DNA from: CAVZZV01 sp963779845
GTDB lineage: Bacteria; Bacteroidota; Bacteroidia; Bacteroidales; GCA-2748055
DNA: 64,000 nt
NCBI GenBank assembly: GCA_963779845.1
Contig: CAVZZV010000005.1
Span: 1,488,001-1,552,000 of the forward strand
Direction of reading: 5' to 3'
Shown here: piece by piece, positions 32,911 through 43,700 of the stretch
Layout of the letters: every line of letters begins with the position of its first letter
Numbering within the stretch: the first letter of the stretch is position 1
Notes under the pieces: generated by a model
What the model saw: only the letters and a program-made list of their open reading frames with translations
What the model was told of the DNA's origin: nothing
Database searches by the model: none
Program-made: the position numbers and the translations under genes

Positions 32911-35478
32911 TTATTCCATTTGTTTTTCCAACATATTCTTCAATGACTGATTATCCATATAACCGAGATGAGGATTTAAAATTACTCCCTCTTTATCTAC
33001 AAGCACCGTGTGGGGAATTCCGGAAATATTAAACTTGCCGGACAAATAATTCCATTCGTCCGGGGAAACCCTGAAATGTTCCCCTTTAATGTCCGGGATC
33101 ATATTTTCCCATGTCTGCTGGGGGGATGTTTGGTTGGTAATGTAAACAAATACCACATTCTTATTAGCCAATTCTTCTTTTAAGGGCTTGATTTGCTCGA
33201 TCCCCGAACGGCAAGGGCCACACCAGGTAGCCCAAAAATCAACATATACGACTTTCCCCCGATATTTCATCATCATTCCCTCGAAAAGTTGGTCAGCTTC
33301 TGTTGTAGGAACTTCATTGACAGTAAACCCCTTTTTATCTTTATTGGCTTCAATTCTCGCCAGTGTTTCTCTATTGCATAAGGCAATATACTCAGCAATA
33401 AAAGGGGTGGAGATTTGTTGCTGAACAGTCTTAAGTTCTTTATCGGAAACAGGGGTCATTTCAGATCCGATCGCGCGGCATTCATCCTGAGCATCCATAA
33501 TATCGGTGGCAAAACCTTTATGAACACCTAACATTTTTTCCAGTTTTTCGTTTCTGGCCAATTTAGACCGTCTTCTATTCCAACTATTTAAAAAACTATT
33601 ATGATCACTATAAAATTTCTCAATTGAACTTTTATACTGCTTCTGAAATTCCCTTTCCTTTAAAGAAGCCTCTGTATTTTCATTTGCTTTAAGAGCCTCA
33701 ATTAACACTTTATCATCATTGGTAAGTTCCACGCCCTTTTCAATCAAATGGTTTTCTATCATCCGGAAAGTAACAACATCCCCTTTTTTCTCTTTAAAAA
33801 GTTCCTGCATTTTATCCATGTATTTCCTATAAAAATCAGAGGTTGGCGTACCATATTTTTCACGGAACTCTTTTTCTGCTGCAATAGACTCCGGGGTCTC
33901 TTTTTCTTTAAGGGCATCTACCCATTTTTTTTCTTCATCGGTGAATGAATACCCGGTTTCTTGAAGTGCATAGACTAATTCTAATGTCGAAAAACCTTTA
34001 TTCTCTCCTCTTAAAAGTTCCAAATATTTAAGCCGGTTTAGGAAATGATCATAATCATTGCTCAAGACGGCCAATGGATCGTTCACAAGTTCGTTGCTAA
34101 GAAAGTCATAGTAGCCGGCAGTAAGGTTTTCTGTATTTACAGGTAATGTTCGCTGTGTGTTTGGAATATTATTTTTTTTCCGGTAAGCACCTTCGAAATA
34201 CATTTTATAGGCCATGAGGTTGGCAGCATTCCTATATTCAATATTAAGAATTTGAACCTGGGATGCTTTAGCGCTTACAGAATGATCTTTTATATATGCT
34301 TCCAAAGCATCCAGATCCTTTTGCTTTTGATCCATGCAATAGGACTTGTACATGACAGGTGTCATGTCGAGTATTTTATTTTGCATATCGGTATAGTTAA
34401 AACCATTGATCTTCTCTAACTTATGTAAATCGGTGTTTATCCGTGCACATTCACCCATAAAAAGATTTTTGTTCATCTCGTTTCCAGAGTCAAACAATTG
34501 AAATAGCTCTTTCCCGGGTTCCAGAAACACGGAACCATTAAAAAAGGGTGACCGTACATAAACTTCATGTGGATAATATAAAGGGATTTTTAATGAAAAA
34601 GAACCATCATCCGATAATCTGACCAAAAAAGGGTTCTGCTCTCCCGTAATTATATCATTGACATAAACAATAAAGGTTTTCATGCTAACCCGGGAGGTAT
34701 AACCTTTGATACAGCCACTATATATAGCCGAATCGGATTTGAAAACAGAAGCTTCAAAGGGCTTATCGTTTACCCGAGGTTTTAACTTGTTTTTTGAAGC
34801 ATCATTGCAATACTCTCTTAATTGCAGGGGAGATTCTCCAATTAGATAGTGGCCGTTAGTGCCTTTTTTGACATATAGCCCGCTTTTGGCCATCTTGTTA
34901 TTCAACTCGATAGAGCCTTCCCCTCTTTTAAGCTTCACCTCTCCATATTTCCATAGTTTCTCATTAAAAATTGCTGTAGAGTCAAAAAAGCCAAATTCCC
35001 AATCACCACTCTCTGTATTAAACCAATTTCCCGATAACTCTTGCGGAACCCTGGATGGGTTCAATGAGGGTTTCAACTGTATATCGTAAATAAACCAGCT
35101 TCCCCCATCATTCGCCTCACCATAATCAAGTTTCCTGATGTCCGGATTGATTTTTGGGAATATTAACTTGTAGTCAACTTCACCCGATTCAGGCATTGTG
35201 TATTTCTTCCCAAGTGGGATTCCTTCAGTGGCCACTATGTAAGATCTAATGCTATCATCGATGGGTTGGATGTAAGTTTCCTTTGGAATATTGATCCAGT
35301 TGCCTGGTGTGAATGTTGTATGGAAATAGAGGACCGTGGTAGTATCCCCGATTTCAATTTTTTTAATGGTTAAGTATGGGGCAGTACTTAATCCATGCCG
35401 GGGTTGTTCAATTATGGTCTGGGAATAAACAGCAAACGGTAAAAGGAAAGCCAGGATAGAAATAGTTATTGTTTTCAT
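32911..35478 (-). CDS. Large periplasmic TlpA-like thioredoxin protein
   Basis: An 855-residue exported protein (signal peptide ending FAVYSQ, about residue 19). The C-terminal ~150 residues are a TlpA/ResA-type thioredoxin domain with WATWCGPC (CGPC at 753-756) and the cis-Pro region GIPHTVLV. The N-terminal ~260 residues are beta-rich with unknown fold; the middle is helical and holds two ~73-residue tandem repeats (about 488-562 and 563-635) centred on SFTDEEKKWVDALKE and ELTNDDKVLIEALKA. Large TlpA proteins with N-terminal DUF4369-like parts are a Bacteroidota theme. It should act as a disulfide reductase in the periplasm; the partner is unknown. Confidence 0.88.
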   Translation of the reverse strand: MKTITISILAFLLPFAVYSQTIIEQPRHGLSTAPYLTIKKIEIGDTTTVLYFHTTFTPGNWINIPKETYIQPIDDSIRSYIVATEGIPLGKKYTMPESGEVDYKLIFPKINPDIRKLDYGEANDGGSWFIYDIQLKPSLNPSRVPQELSGNWFNTESGDWEFGFFDSTAIFNEKLWKYGEVKLKRGEGSIELNNKMAKSGLYVKKGTNGHYLIGESPLQLREYCNDASKNKLKPRVNDKPFEASVFKSDSAIYSGCIKGYTSRVSMKTFIVYVNDIITGEQNPFLVRLSDDGSFSLKIPLYYPHEVYVRSPFFNGSVFLEPGKELFQLFDSGNEMNKNLFMGECARINTDLHKLEKINGFNYTDMQNKILDMTPVMYKSYCMDQKQKDLDALEAYIKDHSVSAKASQVQILNIEYRNAANLMAYKMYFEGAYRKKNNIPNTQRTLPVNTENLTAGYYDFLSNELVNDPLAVLSNDYDHFLNRLKYLELLRGENKGFSTLELVYALQETGYSFTDEEKKWVDALKEKETPESIAAEKEFREKYGTPTSDFYRKYMDKMQELFKEKKGDVVTFRMIENHLIEKGVELTNDDKVLIEALKANENTEASLKEREFQKQYKSSIEKFYSDHNSFLNSWNRRRSKLARNEKLEKMLGVHKGFATDIMDAQDECRAIGSEMTPVSDKELKTVQQQISTPFIAEYIALCNRETLARIEANKDKKGFTVNEVPTTEADQLFEGMMMKYRGKVVYVDFWATWCGPCRSGIEQIKPLKEELANKNVVFVYITNQTSPQQTWENMIPDIKGEHFRVSPDEWNYLSGKFNISGIPHTVLVDKEGVILNPHLGYMDNQSLKNMLEKQME

Positions 35479-35518
35479 TTTTGGTGCAGCTTAAGTTAAA
35501 TAAAAGCATAATTTATAG

Positions 35519-35998
35519 TCAATATTCAGATGGTTCTTCATCATCTTTAAGGCTAAAACGGATTTCGATAAATTTGCCCACAATAAACGCCAGAAAAGTT
35601 GTTATGCTAAAAAAGATCATGCCGTGCATTCCTGGTTTTCCATCCAAATAATTTATCATCTTTATAACAAACATAATAGCATTTGCCAATGCAAAGGCAC
35701 GCAGGAATTTTGAAGCTTTCTGAAGCAAATACTTTTTCCAATGCCTCATCCTGACAGCATATTCAGGACTTTCCACTCTCGGTTCTTCAGGAAAGAACAT
35801 TTCTTTTTTGGTATAGAATTTTTTAGATAAGCTATGAACTATCCAAAAAATTCCTAAAGACCATAATGGAATAAAAATGATGCAGAGTGGATGATACCAT
35901 GGAAAACCTTTAAAGAAGCATATTAAGAGACTGGTAATGACAAAAGTCGATCCGATCAGGATTGAATTCCTTTTGGCCTTATGTTTAATGTTATTCAT
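35519..35998 (-). CDS. Small four-helix membrane protein of unknown function
   Basis: The start is best placed at ATG 35998 (159 residues); a longer frame from 36055 would overlap the transposase gene. The protein has two hydrophobic helix pairs (about residues 12-60 and 105-148) around a charged loop with KKEMFFPEEPRVESPEYAVRMRHWKKY. The SPEY..R pattern recalls 2TM-domain proteins of Bacteroidota but the match is weak. The TlpA-like gene start lies about 40 bp downstream on the same strand, so they may be co-transcribed. Confidence 0.6.
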   Translation of the reverse strand: MNNIKHKAKRNSILIGSTFVITSLLICFFKGFPWYHPLCIIFIPLWSLGIFWIVHSLSKKFYTKKEMFFPEEPRVESPEYAVRMRHWKKYLLQKASKFLRAFALANAIMFVIKMINYLDGKPGMHGMIFFSITTFLAFIVGKFIEIRFSLKDDEEPSEY

Positions 35999-36017
35999 AG
36001 TATTAAAAATCATTACC

Positions 36018-36470
36018 CTAATCCCAAACGTACCTTTCATCGTAATCGACCTCATACTTTTTTAAAAATGATCTGAATTCATCTTGAAAATTCTTTTTTT
36101 TATGATGCTCATGTTGCTTTTCAATGTATTCAATTACTTTATCCGTCTCAGTGGGGTTTATCGAAAATATACCATAGCCATCCTGCCAATAAAAATCGGA
36201 ATACAGATCAGCCATTTTTTTAATCCATTTGGATGATTGTTTCTTCAACTCCTCAACTAATTTCATTGGGGCAATTTTTCGGGATAAAAGACATAATATA
36301 TGTACATGGTCCTGGTATCCCCCTATTCTTATCGGATAGCACTCCAGCCCTTTACAGATCCCACCTAAATATTCATGCATTTTGCCTTCAATTTTATCAT
36401 CCAAATGGTTTGCCCTATGTTTGGTGCTGAATACGATATGGACATAGACCTTTGATAAGGATTGTGACAT
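36018..36470 (-). mobile_element. REP-associated tyrosine transposase (IS200/IS605-like TnpA)
   Basis: A 150-residue Y1-HUH protein. HUH motif DHVHIL (H55, H57), catalytic Tyr in VIEYIEKQ (Y115, with Q119 four residues on, the YxxxQ motif of IS608 TnpA) and the typical start MSQSLSKVYVHIVFSTKHR. There is no accessory tnpB/orfB. A palindrome cassette starts 10 bp upstream of the start codon (36481-36606), which is the arrangement of RAYTs, domesticated transposases that mobilise REP sequences. It was probably inserted between the membrane-protein gene and the GIN gene. All catalytic residues are present. Confidence 0.88.
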
Positions 36471-36480
36471 GGTTTATTTG

Positions 36481-36606
36481 CTTACGCCCTTTCAGGGCTG
36501 TGATTAATACGCCATTATACCAGGGCTTTGCCCTTTGTTCACAGGGCGTTGCCCTGTGCTGTTGCTAATGCCCCTTCAGGGCAATGGTCAGTACCCAGGG
36601 CGTAAG
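36481..36606. repeat. REP-like palindrome cassette bounded by 10-bp inverted repeats
   Basis: Four GC hairpins occur in tandem: GCCCT-TTC-AGGGC (36486-36498), AGGGC-TTT-GCCCT (36522-36534), ACAGGGC-GTT-GCCCTGT (36541-36557) and TGCCC-CTTCA-GGGCA (36569-36583). The whole block is framed by perfect 10-bp inverted repeats CTTACGCCCT (36481-36490) and AGGGCGTAAG (36597-36606). Its place next to the RAYT gene and composition (G+C rich in an A+T-rich setting) fit a BIME-like REP element. Confidence 0.8.
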
Positions 36607-36768
36607 TATTTTAAGCTCTCATGGCTTCAAAATCCCATGCCAAGTTTCAGTACCCTATTGTGCGGTATAATATACTTTCCTTCCGAAAACTGCCGATACC
36701 CTTGGAAGAAGTTACTCGCTATCATTTATGGTATGATGAAGGTAATTTAGGAAAATCTGACAAAATAA

Positions 36769-37467
36769 TCACTCCTCCGAAAATTCCTCTATCTCTCCCC
36801 CCAAATTCTCTTTGATGAAGCTGCTTTCGGGATTCCCCTTATATCCCACATATCCCCCTAAGTTGGCTGTGGCATCCAGGGTTCTGCCGGCCCTTACCTT
36901 CGCCTTACCGCCCGATAAAGCCTTTACATCGGTATCCTGCGCCTCCAATTCATAGGCTGAATAGGTGGAGCCGGTATTGACATTGATCACCTGCTTTTCC
37001 ACTTCCCCGCGGAGCACCAGGATAGCTCCTTGCTTAACCAGGGCATCCAGATGCTCCATAGCAAGTTTCAGTTCCATCTTTCCCCCTGTGATGGCTTCCA
37101 GCGAAAGAGATTTTCCAGTAATCGTTTCCGGACTGGTAATGAGCCCCTGGGCTCCTATTTTCAGGCTTTTTAGGGTGGAGTAATAAACCAGGATTTTTAT
37201 AGTTGCCTCTTTTTCGGTGTTGGTCTTCAGCCGTATACTTAAGGCCTCTCCTTTAATTTCAGTAAGAATGTTTTCCGGTGAAGTACCTTCTGCGAGGATT
37301 TCGACATATGGATTTTCTGATTGGTAAATCTCCACACGGATTTTTCCCGTCACTTCGAGCCGGGTGAAATTTCCGGGCTCTCGGGTAATCGTGTCGCTGC
37401 CCAGGAGGGCTGAAGAGAAGAATAAAAAAACACTTAAAAATATAAGGGATTGTGGCTTTTGGTTCAT
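36769..37467 (-). CDS. Secreted GIN-domain (DUF2807) protein
   Basis: A 232-residue exported protein (signal peptide ending SALLGSD region, about residue 23) with a putative auto-transporter adhesin head GIN domain (DUF2807). The Gly/Ser/Thr/Ala strand pattern is typical: LTEIKGEALSIRL, SLSLEAITGGKMELKL, VNTGSTYSAYELEA, VKALSGGKAKVRA. The function of the domain is unknown; it forms a right-handed beta solenoid. It is divergent from the tetR gene at 37650. Confidence 0.85.
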   Translation of the reverse strand: MNQKPQSLIFLSVFLFFSSALLGSDTITREPGNFTRLEVTGKIRVEIYQSENPYVEILAEGTSPENILTEIKGEALSIRLKTNTEKEATIKILVYYSTLKSLKIGAQGLITSPETITGKSLSLEAITGGKMELKLAMEHLDALVKQGAILVLRGEVEKQVINVNTGSTYSAYELEAQDTDVKALSGGKAKVRAGRTLDATANLGGYVGYKGNPESSFIKENLGGEIEEFSEE

Positions 37468-37536
37468 CTGACTTTATTTTTGTTAAAAATACAATAATAT
37501 TTCGGACGAAATAAACATTTTCCCCAAATCTTATGT

Positions 37537-37544
37537 TACTTTTG
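37537..37544 (+). promoter_or_regulatory. Possible -7 element (TACTTTTG) of the efflux operon
   Basis: TACTTTTG matches TAnnTTTG and lies 106 bp upstream of the tetR ATG, giving a ~100-nt leader. The -33 region shows only a TTTTC. No inverted repeat that would be an obvious TetR operator is seen near it. Confidence 0.3.
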
Positions 37545-37649
37545 CGCGCCGGATACTTAGGAAACTTTTTATGGCTCAAAAGTTTTTTGGGGATGCCCTC
37601 CATACTTCTTCACACGAGTAGGTTTGAACCGGATTGCATAAAGGATTGA

Positions 37650-38288
37650 ATGGAACCAAGGGATGAAATATTATCAAGGGTCGTAAGTCTTTACCTCAAA
37701 TTCGGGATAAAGTCTGTGACCATGGAGGATATCACTCATGAGCTGGGGATTTCAAAGAAGACACTTTACCAATTCGTGGAAAATAAAACAGCACTGGTGG
37801 AAATGGCGATGGAATATGAATACCGGAGAGCAAGCGAATTTTTTCAGGAGGTTATTTCCGCCGGGCAAAATGCCATTGATGAACTGATGGGGGTAAGCCG
37901 CTTTGTGACGGCTCATATGAGAAGCAGCAGTGATTCACTGGAATATGATCTTAAGAAATACTATCCGGATATTTACCGGAGAAGAATCCAAATGAAGAGG
38001 GAAATGATGTATCTCTCCGTACTCGAAAATATGAAAAAAGGTAAAGAACAGGGCATTTACCGGGAAGAGTTGAATGAAGAGATTATTGCCCGAATGCATG
38101 TCCAGAGAATGGAAAGCATGAGAGAAAATCCCGCTTATGTTTTTGCCGGTATTCCTGTAGGCAAGGTATTTAAGGAGGTATTCATCTATCATATCCTGGG
38201 CATTGCGAATAGTAAAGGAATAGAATTTTTTAAACAAAATATGCATAAACTGGACCATCTGGATCTGGAAAATCAAGAAAGCAACTAG
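37650..38288 (+). CDS. TetR-family transcriptional regulator of the efflux operon
   Basis: A 212-residue TetR-type protein. The N-terminal HTH (about 12-58) has FGIKSVTMEDITHELGISKKTLYQFVENKTALV, the family's best-kept region. The C-terminal ligand domain is helical and variable. The tolC-like gene starts 1 bp after its stop, so it is the first gene of the four-gene efflux operon and probably autoregulates it; ligand unknown. Confidence 0.93.
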   Translation: MEPRDEILSRVVSLYLKFGIKSVTMEDITHELGISKKTLYQFVENKTALVEMAMEYEYRRASEFFQEVISAGQNAIDELMGVSRFVTAHMRSSSDSLEYDLKKYYPDIYRRRIQMKREMMYLSVLENMKKGKEQGIYREELNEEIIARMHVQRMESMRENPAYVFAGIPVGKVFKEVFIYHILGIANSKGIEFFKQNMHKLDHLDLENQESN

Positions 38289-38289
38289 T

Positions 38290-39606
38290 ATGAAAAGAGT
38301 AAAAATCCTTCTGACATTCCTGGTTTTATCCACGGCTGGCTATTTTCATCTGTACTCTCAGGAAAAGGAGACAAGCCTAAACCTGAATCTTAGCTTGCAG
38401 GAAGCGGTAAAATATGCCCTTGAGCATAATTATGATCTTATGAATTCTGATCTGGACGTGCTTGCCGCCCATAAAAAAGTTTGGGAAACGACAGCCATGG
38501 GACTGCCTCAGGTTTCTGCCGCCTATAATTACCAGCATATCCCCGGCACTATTCCCATGATCCAGTTTAACGACTCGGTCCGTTTTCCGATTGCCGTCAG
38601 AAATACCGCCACCTATAACGTTACGGTCAACCAGCTTATTTTTAGTGGCGATTATATTGTCGGACTGATGGCCAGCAGGACCTACCTTGATCTTACCCAG
38701 ACCACCCGCGACAAAAACGAACTGGATACCCGGGAAGCAGTGATGTCGGGATATTATAATGTCCTGGTCCTTGAATCAAACCTGGATATCCTTGATTCCT
38801 CCATAAACACCTTACAATCTACATTGGCAAATACGAAGGCCATGGTCGATGCAGGTTTTCAGGAAATTACCGATTATGAACAACTGCAGGTGACGCTGAA
38901 TACCAATCGCAACGCCAAAAACGCAGTGGAAAATCAGTTGCAGATCGCTCAGCTGTTTTTTAAAATCCAGTTGGGATTAAATAGCGAGGACAGTATATCC
39001 CTTACCGACAATCTGGACACTGTGCTGGAGCAACTCGATTACGATGGACTGTTAAGCAATGAGTTTGTTTTGGAGAAAAGTATCGATTATGAATTGCTGA
39101 AAATACAGGAGGATGTAGATGCCTTAAACCTAAAACGGGAAAAGGCGGCATTTCTTCCCACCATTTCCGCATTCTATACCTACCAGGACAAAACGAACAA
39201 AGCCATTTTCGACTTCACGCTTAACCATATGATCGGGGTGAATGTGAGTCTTCCCATATTTTCCAGTGGCCAGCGTCTGGCAAAAGTGAAACAGGCTCAA
39301 ATAGCATTGGAAAAGAGCGAAAACAATACGGAGAAAATGTCGGACATGCTGGAAATGCAAGTGGAACAGGCAAGGCTTCAATTTGTCAATGCTTACGAAA
39401 AATATCAGGTTCAAAAGGAAAACATCGGGCTGTCAAAGAAAATATACGATCGTACGGAGATTAAATTCAGGGAAGGGATTGCCAGCAGCATGGAACTTAA
39501 CCAGGCCAATAGTCAATACCTGAACAACTTTTCATTGTACACCACCTCCGTGTCGGAATTGCTAAACGCAAAAATATCTTATAGAAAAGCATTAAACAAC
39601 TTATAA
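38290..39606 (+). CDS. TolC-family outer-membrane efflux protein
   Basis: A 438-residue TolC-like protein with a signal peptide (ending LYSQ). It has the two OEP repeats: LNLSLQEAVKYALEHNYDL at the start, long helices rich in Q/N/A, and a second repeat from about residue 245 with GVNVSLPIFSSGQRLAKVKQAQIAL, then FREGIASSMELNQANSQYLN. It should form the outer-membrane channel of the tripartite pump encoded by the next two genes, 11 and then 5 bp apart. Confidence 0.94.
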   Translation: MKRVKILLTFLVLSTAGYFHLYSQEKETSLNLNLSLQEAVKYALEHNYDLMNSDLDVLAAHKKVWETTAMGLPQVSAAYNYQHIPGTIPMIQFNDSVRFPIAVRNTATYNVTVNQLIFSGDYIVGLMASRTYLDLTQTTRDKNELDTREAVMSGYYNVLVLESNLDILDSSINTLQSTLANTKAMVDAGFQEITDYEQLQVTLNTNRNAKNAVENQLQIAQLFFKIQLGLNSEDSISLTDNLDTVLEQLDYDGLLSNEFVLEKSIDYELLKIQEDVDALNLKREKAAFLPTISAFYTYQDKTNKAIFDFTLNHMIGVNVSLPIFSSGQRLAKVKQAQIALEKSENNTEKMSDMLEMQVEQARLQFVNAYEKYQVQKENIGLSKKIYDRTEIKFREGIASSMELNQANSQYLNNFSLYTTSVSELLNAKISYRKALNNL

Positions 39607-39617
39607 TAAATCTATCC

Positions 39618-40769
39618 ATGAGAAAGTTAATACCCTTTTTTCTTATTATCTCCCTGTCGGCGTGCGGAGGAAACGATACCGATGCCATACGAAAGAAAAT
39701 TACTGAGAAGAAGAAACAAATTGCTTCCTTAAATGCCGAAATTCTTCAACTCGAGGCAGAGTTGTCCGCTAAAGATACCACTGCAGTCCGTGATTTTAAA
39801 ACAATGGTTCAGGTTCAGGGACTTCAGTCACAGACGTTCGATCATTATGTGAATGTAAACGGAAAGGTTGAAGCGGTTAATGAGGCCTGGATCAGTCCCG
39901 AAATCAACGGACAGGTAAAAAAGATCCATGTTAAAGAGGGGAACCGTGTAAATCAGGGACAGGTATTGATTTCGCTCAGTACAGAGGTCACCTCAAAAAG
40001 CATTGATGAGGTAAAGACCAATCTGGAGCTTGCCAGCGAGTTGTACAAAAAACAAAGTGAGTTATGGGATCAGAAAATTGGGACCGAGGTGCAATATCTG
40101 CAGGCAAAGAACAATAAGGAAAGCCTGGAAGCCCGGCTGGCCACCTTAAAGGAACAGCTGGATTTGGCTACCCTCCGTGCGCCCTTCAGCGGGATAATTG
40201 AAACCATCATGGCCAAGGAGGGAGAACTGGCCATGCCGGGAGCGCGGCTAATCTACATGGTTAACCCAGGCAAATTAAGGATAAAGGGAAATCTTTCCGA
40301 AAGCTATATCCGCTCGGTCAGGGAGGGGGAAAAGGTGGAAGTGAGTTTTCCGAATTATGAAGATTTGAACATGGTTGTTCCCATAAGCAGGGTAGGATCT
40401 GTTATCGACAATGATTCCCGGACCTTCGAAATTGAACTTACGATCAACAATCCAAAGCAAAAATTAAAACCCAACCAACTGGCCACCCTTAAAATAAATG
40501 ATTTTCACACAGACTCTGCCCTGGTTGTGCCTTCCATCATTCTTCTGCAGGATAATCGGGGATATTATTTGTATACTACCGAGAGAATGGATGAGGGTTA
40601 TAAAGCAAAAAAAACCTATGTTACGCCAGGTCAGTCCTATGGAGATCAAACGATGATTACCGATGGACTTAAACCGGGTATGAATGTTATCGTCGCTGGC
40701 TATAACCTGGTGAATTCGGGAACCGAAATAAGCATTAAAGAGAGCAGTACTGATCAGAGTCAAAATTAA
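39618..40769 (+). CDS. RND periplasmic adaptor (membrane fusion) lipoprotein
   Basis: A 383-residue HlyD/AcrA-type adaptor with a lipobox SACGG (Cys about residue 16). A coiled-coil hairpin spans about 100-180; the flanking lipoyl half-motifs are VKKIHVKEGNRVNQGQVLISL and LRAPFSGIIETIMAKEGELA. It bridges the RND pump to TolC. It is in the same operon as the pump (5 bp spacing). Confidence 0.94.
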   Translation: MRKLIPFFLIISLSACGGNDTDAIRKKITEKKKQIASLNAEILQLEAELSAKDTTAVRDFKTMVQVQGLQSQTFDHYVNVNGKVEAVNEAWISPEINGQVKKIHVKEGNRVNQGQVLISLSTEVTSKSIDEVKTNLELASELYKKQSELWDQKIGTEVQYLQAKNNKESLEARLATLKEQLDLATLRAPFSGIIETIMAKEGELAMPGARLIYMVNPGKLRIKGNLSESYIRSVREGEKVEVSFPNYEDLNMVVPISRVGSVIDNDSRTFEIELTINNPKQKLKPNQLATLKINDFHTDSALVVPSIILLQDNRGYYLYTTERMDEGYKAKKTYVTPGQSYGDQTMITDGLKPGMNVIVAGYNLVNSGTEISIKESSTDQSQN

Positions 40770-40774
40770 TTTTT

Positions 40775-43700
40775 ATGGCAACAAAAGAGAAGAGGGAAAA
40801 AAAACCAAGAGAATTTAAGATCACCACGATGGCCTTGAAGAATACCAACACGGTATTTATTCTGACCATTCTTATCATTACATTCGGTTTATTTTCCTAT
40901 ATCAGGCTTCCCAAGGAGCTTTTCCCCGAAGTGGTTATCCCCACAATATTTGTACAGACAACCTATCTGGGGAATTCCCCCATTGATATTGAAAACCTCG
41001 TAACGAGGCCTATCGAAAAGGAGATTGACGGGATTAATGGAATTAAAAAACTGAGCTCTACCTCGGCCCAGGATGCCTCGATGATTTTTGTCGAGTTCAA
41101 TACCGATGTGGTTGTTGAAGATGCACTCAATGATGTTAAGGACGCTGTGGATAAAGCCAAGTCGGAGCTGCCGAATGATCCCAGTCTCATGGATCCCATC
41201 GTGATGGATTTTGACTTTTCCGAATTTCCCATTATCAATGTGAACCTATCGGGGGATTACAGCATTGTTGAGTTGAAGAATTATGCAGAGTATCTTCAGG
41301 ATAAGATTGAGTCCGTAAAAGAGGTTTCCAAAGTTACTCTGGAAGGAGTCGATGAAAAGGAGATAAAAATAAATGTTGATCTTCCGAGTCTGGAAGCGAA
41401 CGAATTGAGTTTTATGGATATTCAATCGGCTTTGCAGAATGAAAATATATCCATGTCAGGAGGGGAGATCCTTCTCGGGCAAACGCGCCGGGCAATCCGT
41501 ATTGATGGTGAATTTCAGAACATGAAGGAAATTGAAAACCTGATTGTCAAAAACGAAAATGGCAAGGTAACTTATCTGAAAGATGTTGCCGAGGTGATCA
41601 ATGGTTATGCCGAAGCAAGTTCTTATGCCAGGCTGGACAATGAGCCGGTCGTTTCCATACAGGTGGTGAAGAAAAGTGGGGAAAACCTTCTTGCCGCCAC
41701 CGACAAAATTTTCAAGATACTCGATGAAGCCAAAAACTCGGCGAACATGCCGGCAGACCTTACAGTAACCATTACCAACGACCAGTCCGATATGGTCCGT
41801 AAGCAACTAAATAACCTTGAGAATAATATGATCATGGGAGTGATTCTGGTGGTCATGGTTCTCTTTTATTTTTTAGGAACCCGGAATGCCCTTTTTGTCG
41901 GTCTGGCGATCCCCATGTCGATGTTTCTTTCCTTTATGGTTCTGGGATTGATAGGTTACAAGCTCAATATGATCGTTTTGTTTTCGCTCATCCTTGCCTT
42001 GGGTATGTTGGTGGACAATGCGATAGTCACCGTCGAAAACATATACCGCTTTGTGGATTCCGGGGTTCCACCCTTCCTCGCGGCAAAACGTGCGGTAGGG
42101 GAAATTGCGGTTCCGATTATCACCTCAACCCTAACCACTCTTGCGGCATTTGTTCCCCTGGCATTTTGGGGGGGTATTACCGGGGAGTTTATGAAAAATC
42201 TTCCCATCACCCTGATTGTGGTACTGACTTCTTCCCTGTTCACGGCCCTGGTAATCGTGCCGGTTTTTTCGGCCAATTTTATCGAGAGCGATAAATCCAA
42301 AAGGAACCTTCCCCCGAACCGAAAAAAGACAACGATCATCCTCCTGGTAATGGTAGGTTTAGCTCTCTTAATGCTTCTTATGGGATGGAGAACCCTTCCC
42401 AATCTTATTCTTATCCTGGCTCTCCTGGTTCTGTTGAATATGTTGTTTTTTTATAAGGCGGAAGACTGGTTTCAGAATGTATTTCTTCCCAAGCTGGAGA
42501 ATGTCTACACCCGGGCATTGAATTTTGCTTTGCGCAGGAAAAACCCGGCCTGGTTTTTTGGCGGCACCTTCCTCCTTTTGATTCTCACTCTTATCTTCTA
42601 TTCCACACGGGGAGTGGAAGTAACTTTTTTTCCGAAAAACGAACCCAGTTACATCAATATCATTGCCGAATTACCCCTTGGCACCGACATTAAGAAGACG
42701 AACGACTTCATGCTGACCCTCGAAAAAGAGGTCGATAAAATTATCCAGCCATATTCGAAGGCAGTAAAATCGGTGCTTACCACCGTGGGAAAGAGTACCC
42801 AGAACGACGAATCCGTTGGAGGAACCCCCAATAAGGCCCTTACCACCATTTCGTTCGTTGATTTTCATTTGAGAAAAGGGGTAAAAACCTCGAACATTTT
42901 ACGGGAGTTAACCGATAAACTGAAAAACCGTTACCCCGGGATTCAGCTTTCTTTCGAGAAAAATGAGATGGGGCCCCCTGCCGGAAAGGCAATTAGTCTT
43001 GAAGTTAGTGGTGATGAATTCGATAAACTTCTTCTTCTTTCCGATAGCATTATGGGGATTATCGACAACAGTAATATTGAAGGAATTGAAGGCCTGCAGA
43101 TGGATTTACAAACCGATAAACCAGAACTCCTGATAAGTCTTGACAGAGACAAGGTAAGAAGATATGGATTATCCACCTTGATGGTTGCCAATACGATCCG
43201 GACCGCCCTCTTTGGACTCAAAGTTTCCGATTTCAAGGAGGGAGAGGATGAATATGATATTCAACTCCGGTTAAAGGATAAATACCGGTATGATCTGGTT
43301 TCTCTCCTTAACCAGAAGGTCATATTCCGGAACGACGGACAGGTTCATCTGTTGCCGATATCTGCCCTTGCAGAAATTAAATATAAAACAACCTACAGTT
43401 CTATCCGAAGGAAGGATATGGAAAGGGTCATTACCCTGTCCTCCAACGTGATTTCAGGATATAACCCAACCGATGTCAATAATGAGATCAGAACGGTTAT
43501 CGAAAATTCCATTCAGATGCCTGAAGGTTATACTTATGATTTTACGGGTGAACAACAGGAACAACAGGAATCCATGGCCTTTTTAATGAATGCCATGTTG
43601 ATAGCGGTCGCGGCAATCATCCTGATTCTCGTCACGCAGTTTAATTCGGTGGTGAAACCACTCATCATAATGTTATCGGTTCTGTTCAGCACAATCGGTG

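Noticed and set aside
36535..36815. Short frames across the REP cassette
   Set aside because: They translate palindromes and the antisense of the GIN gene; no family resemblance.
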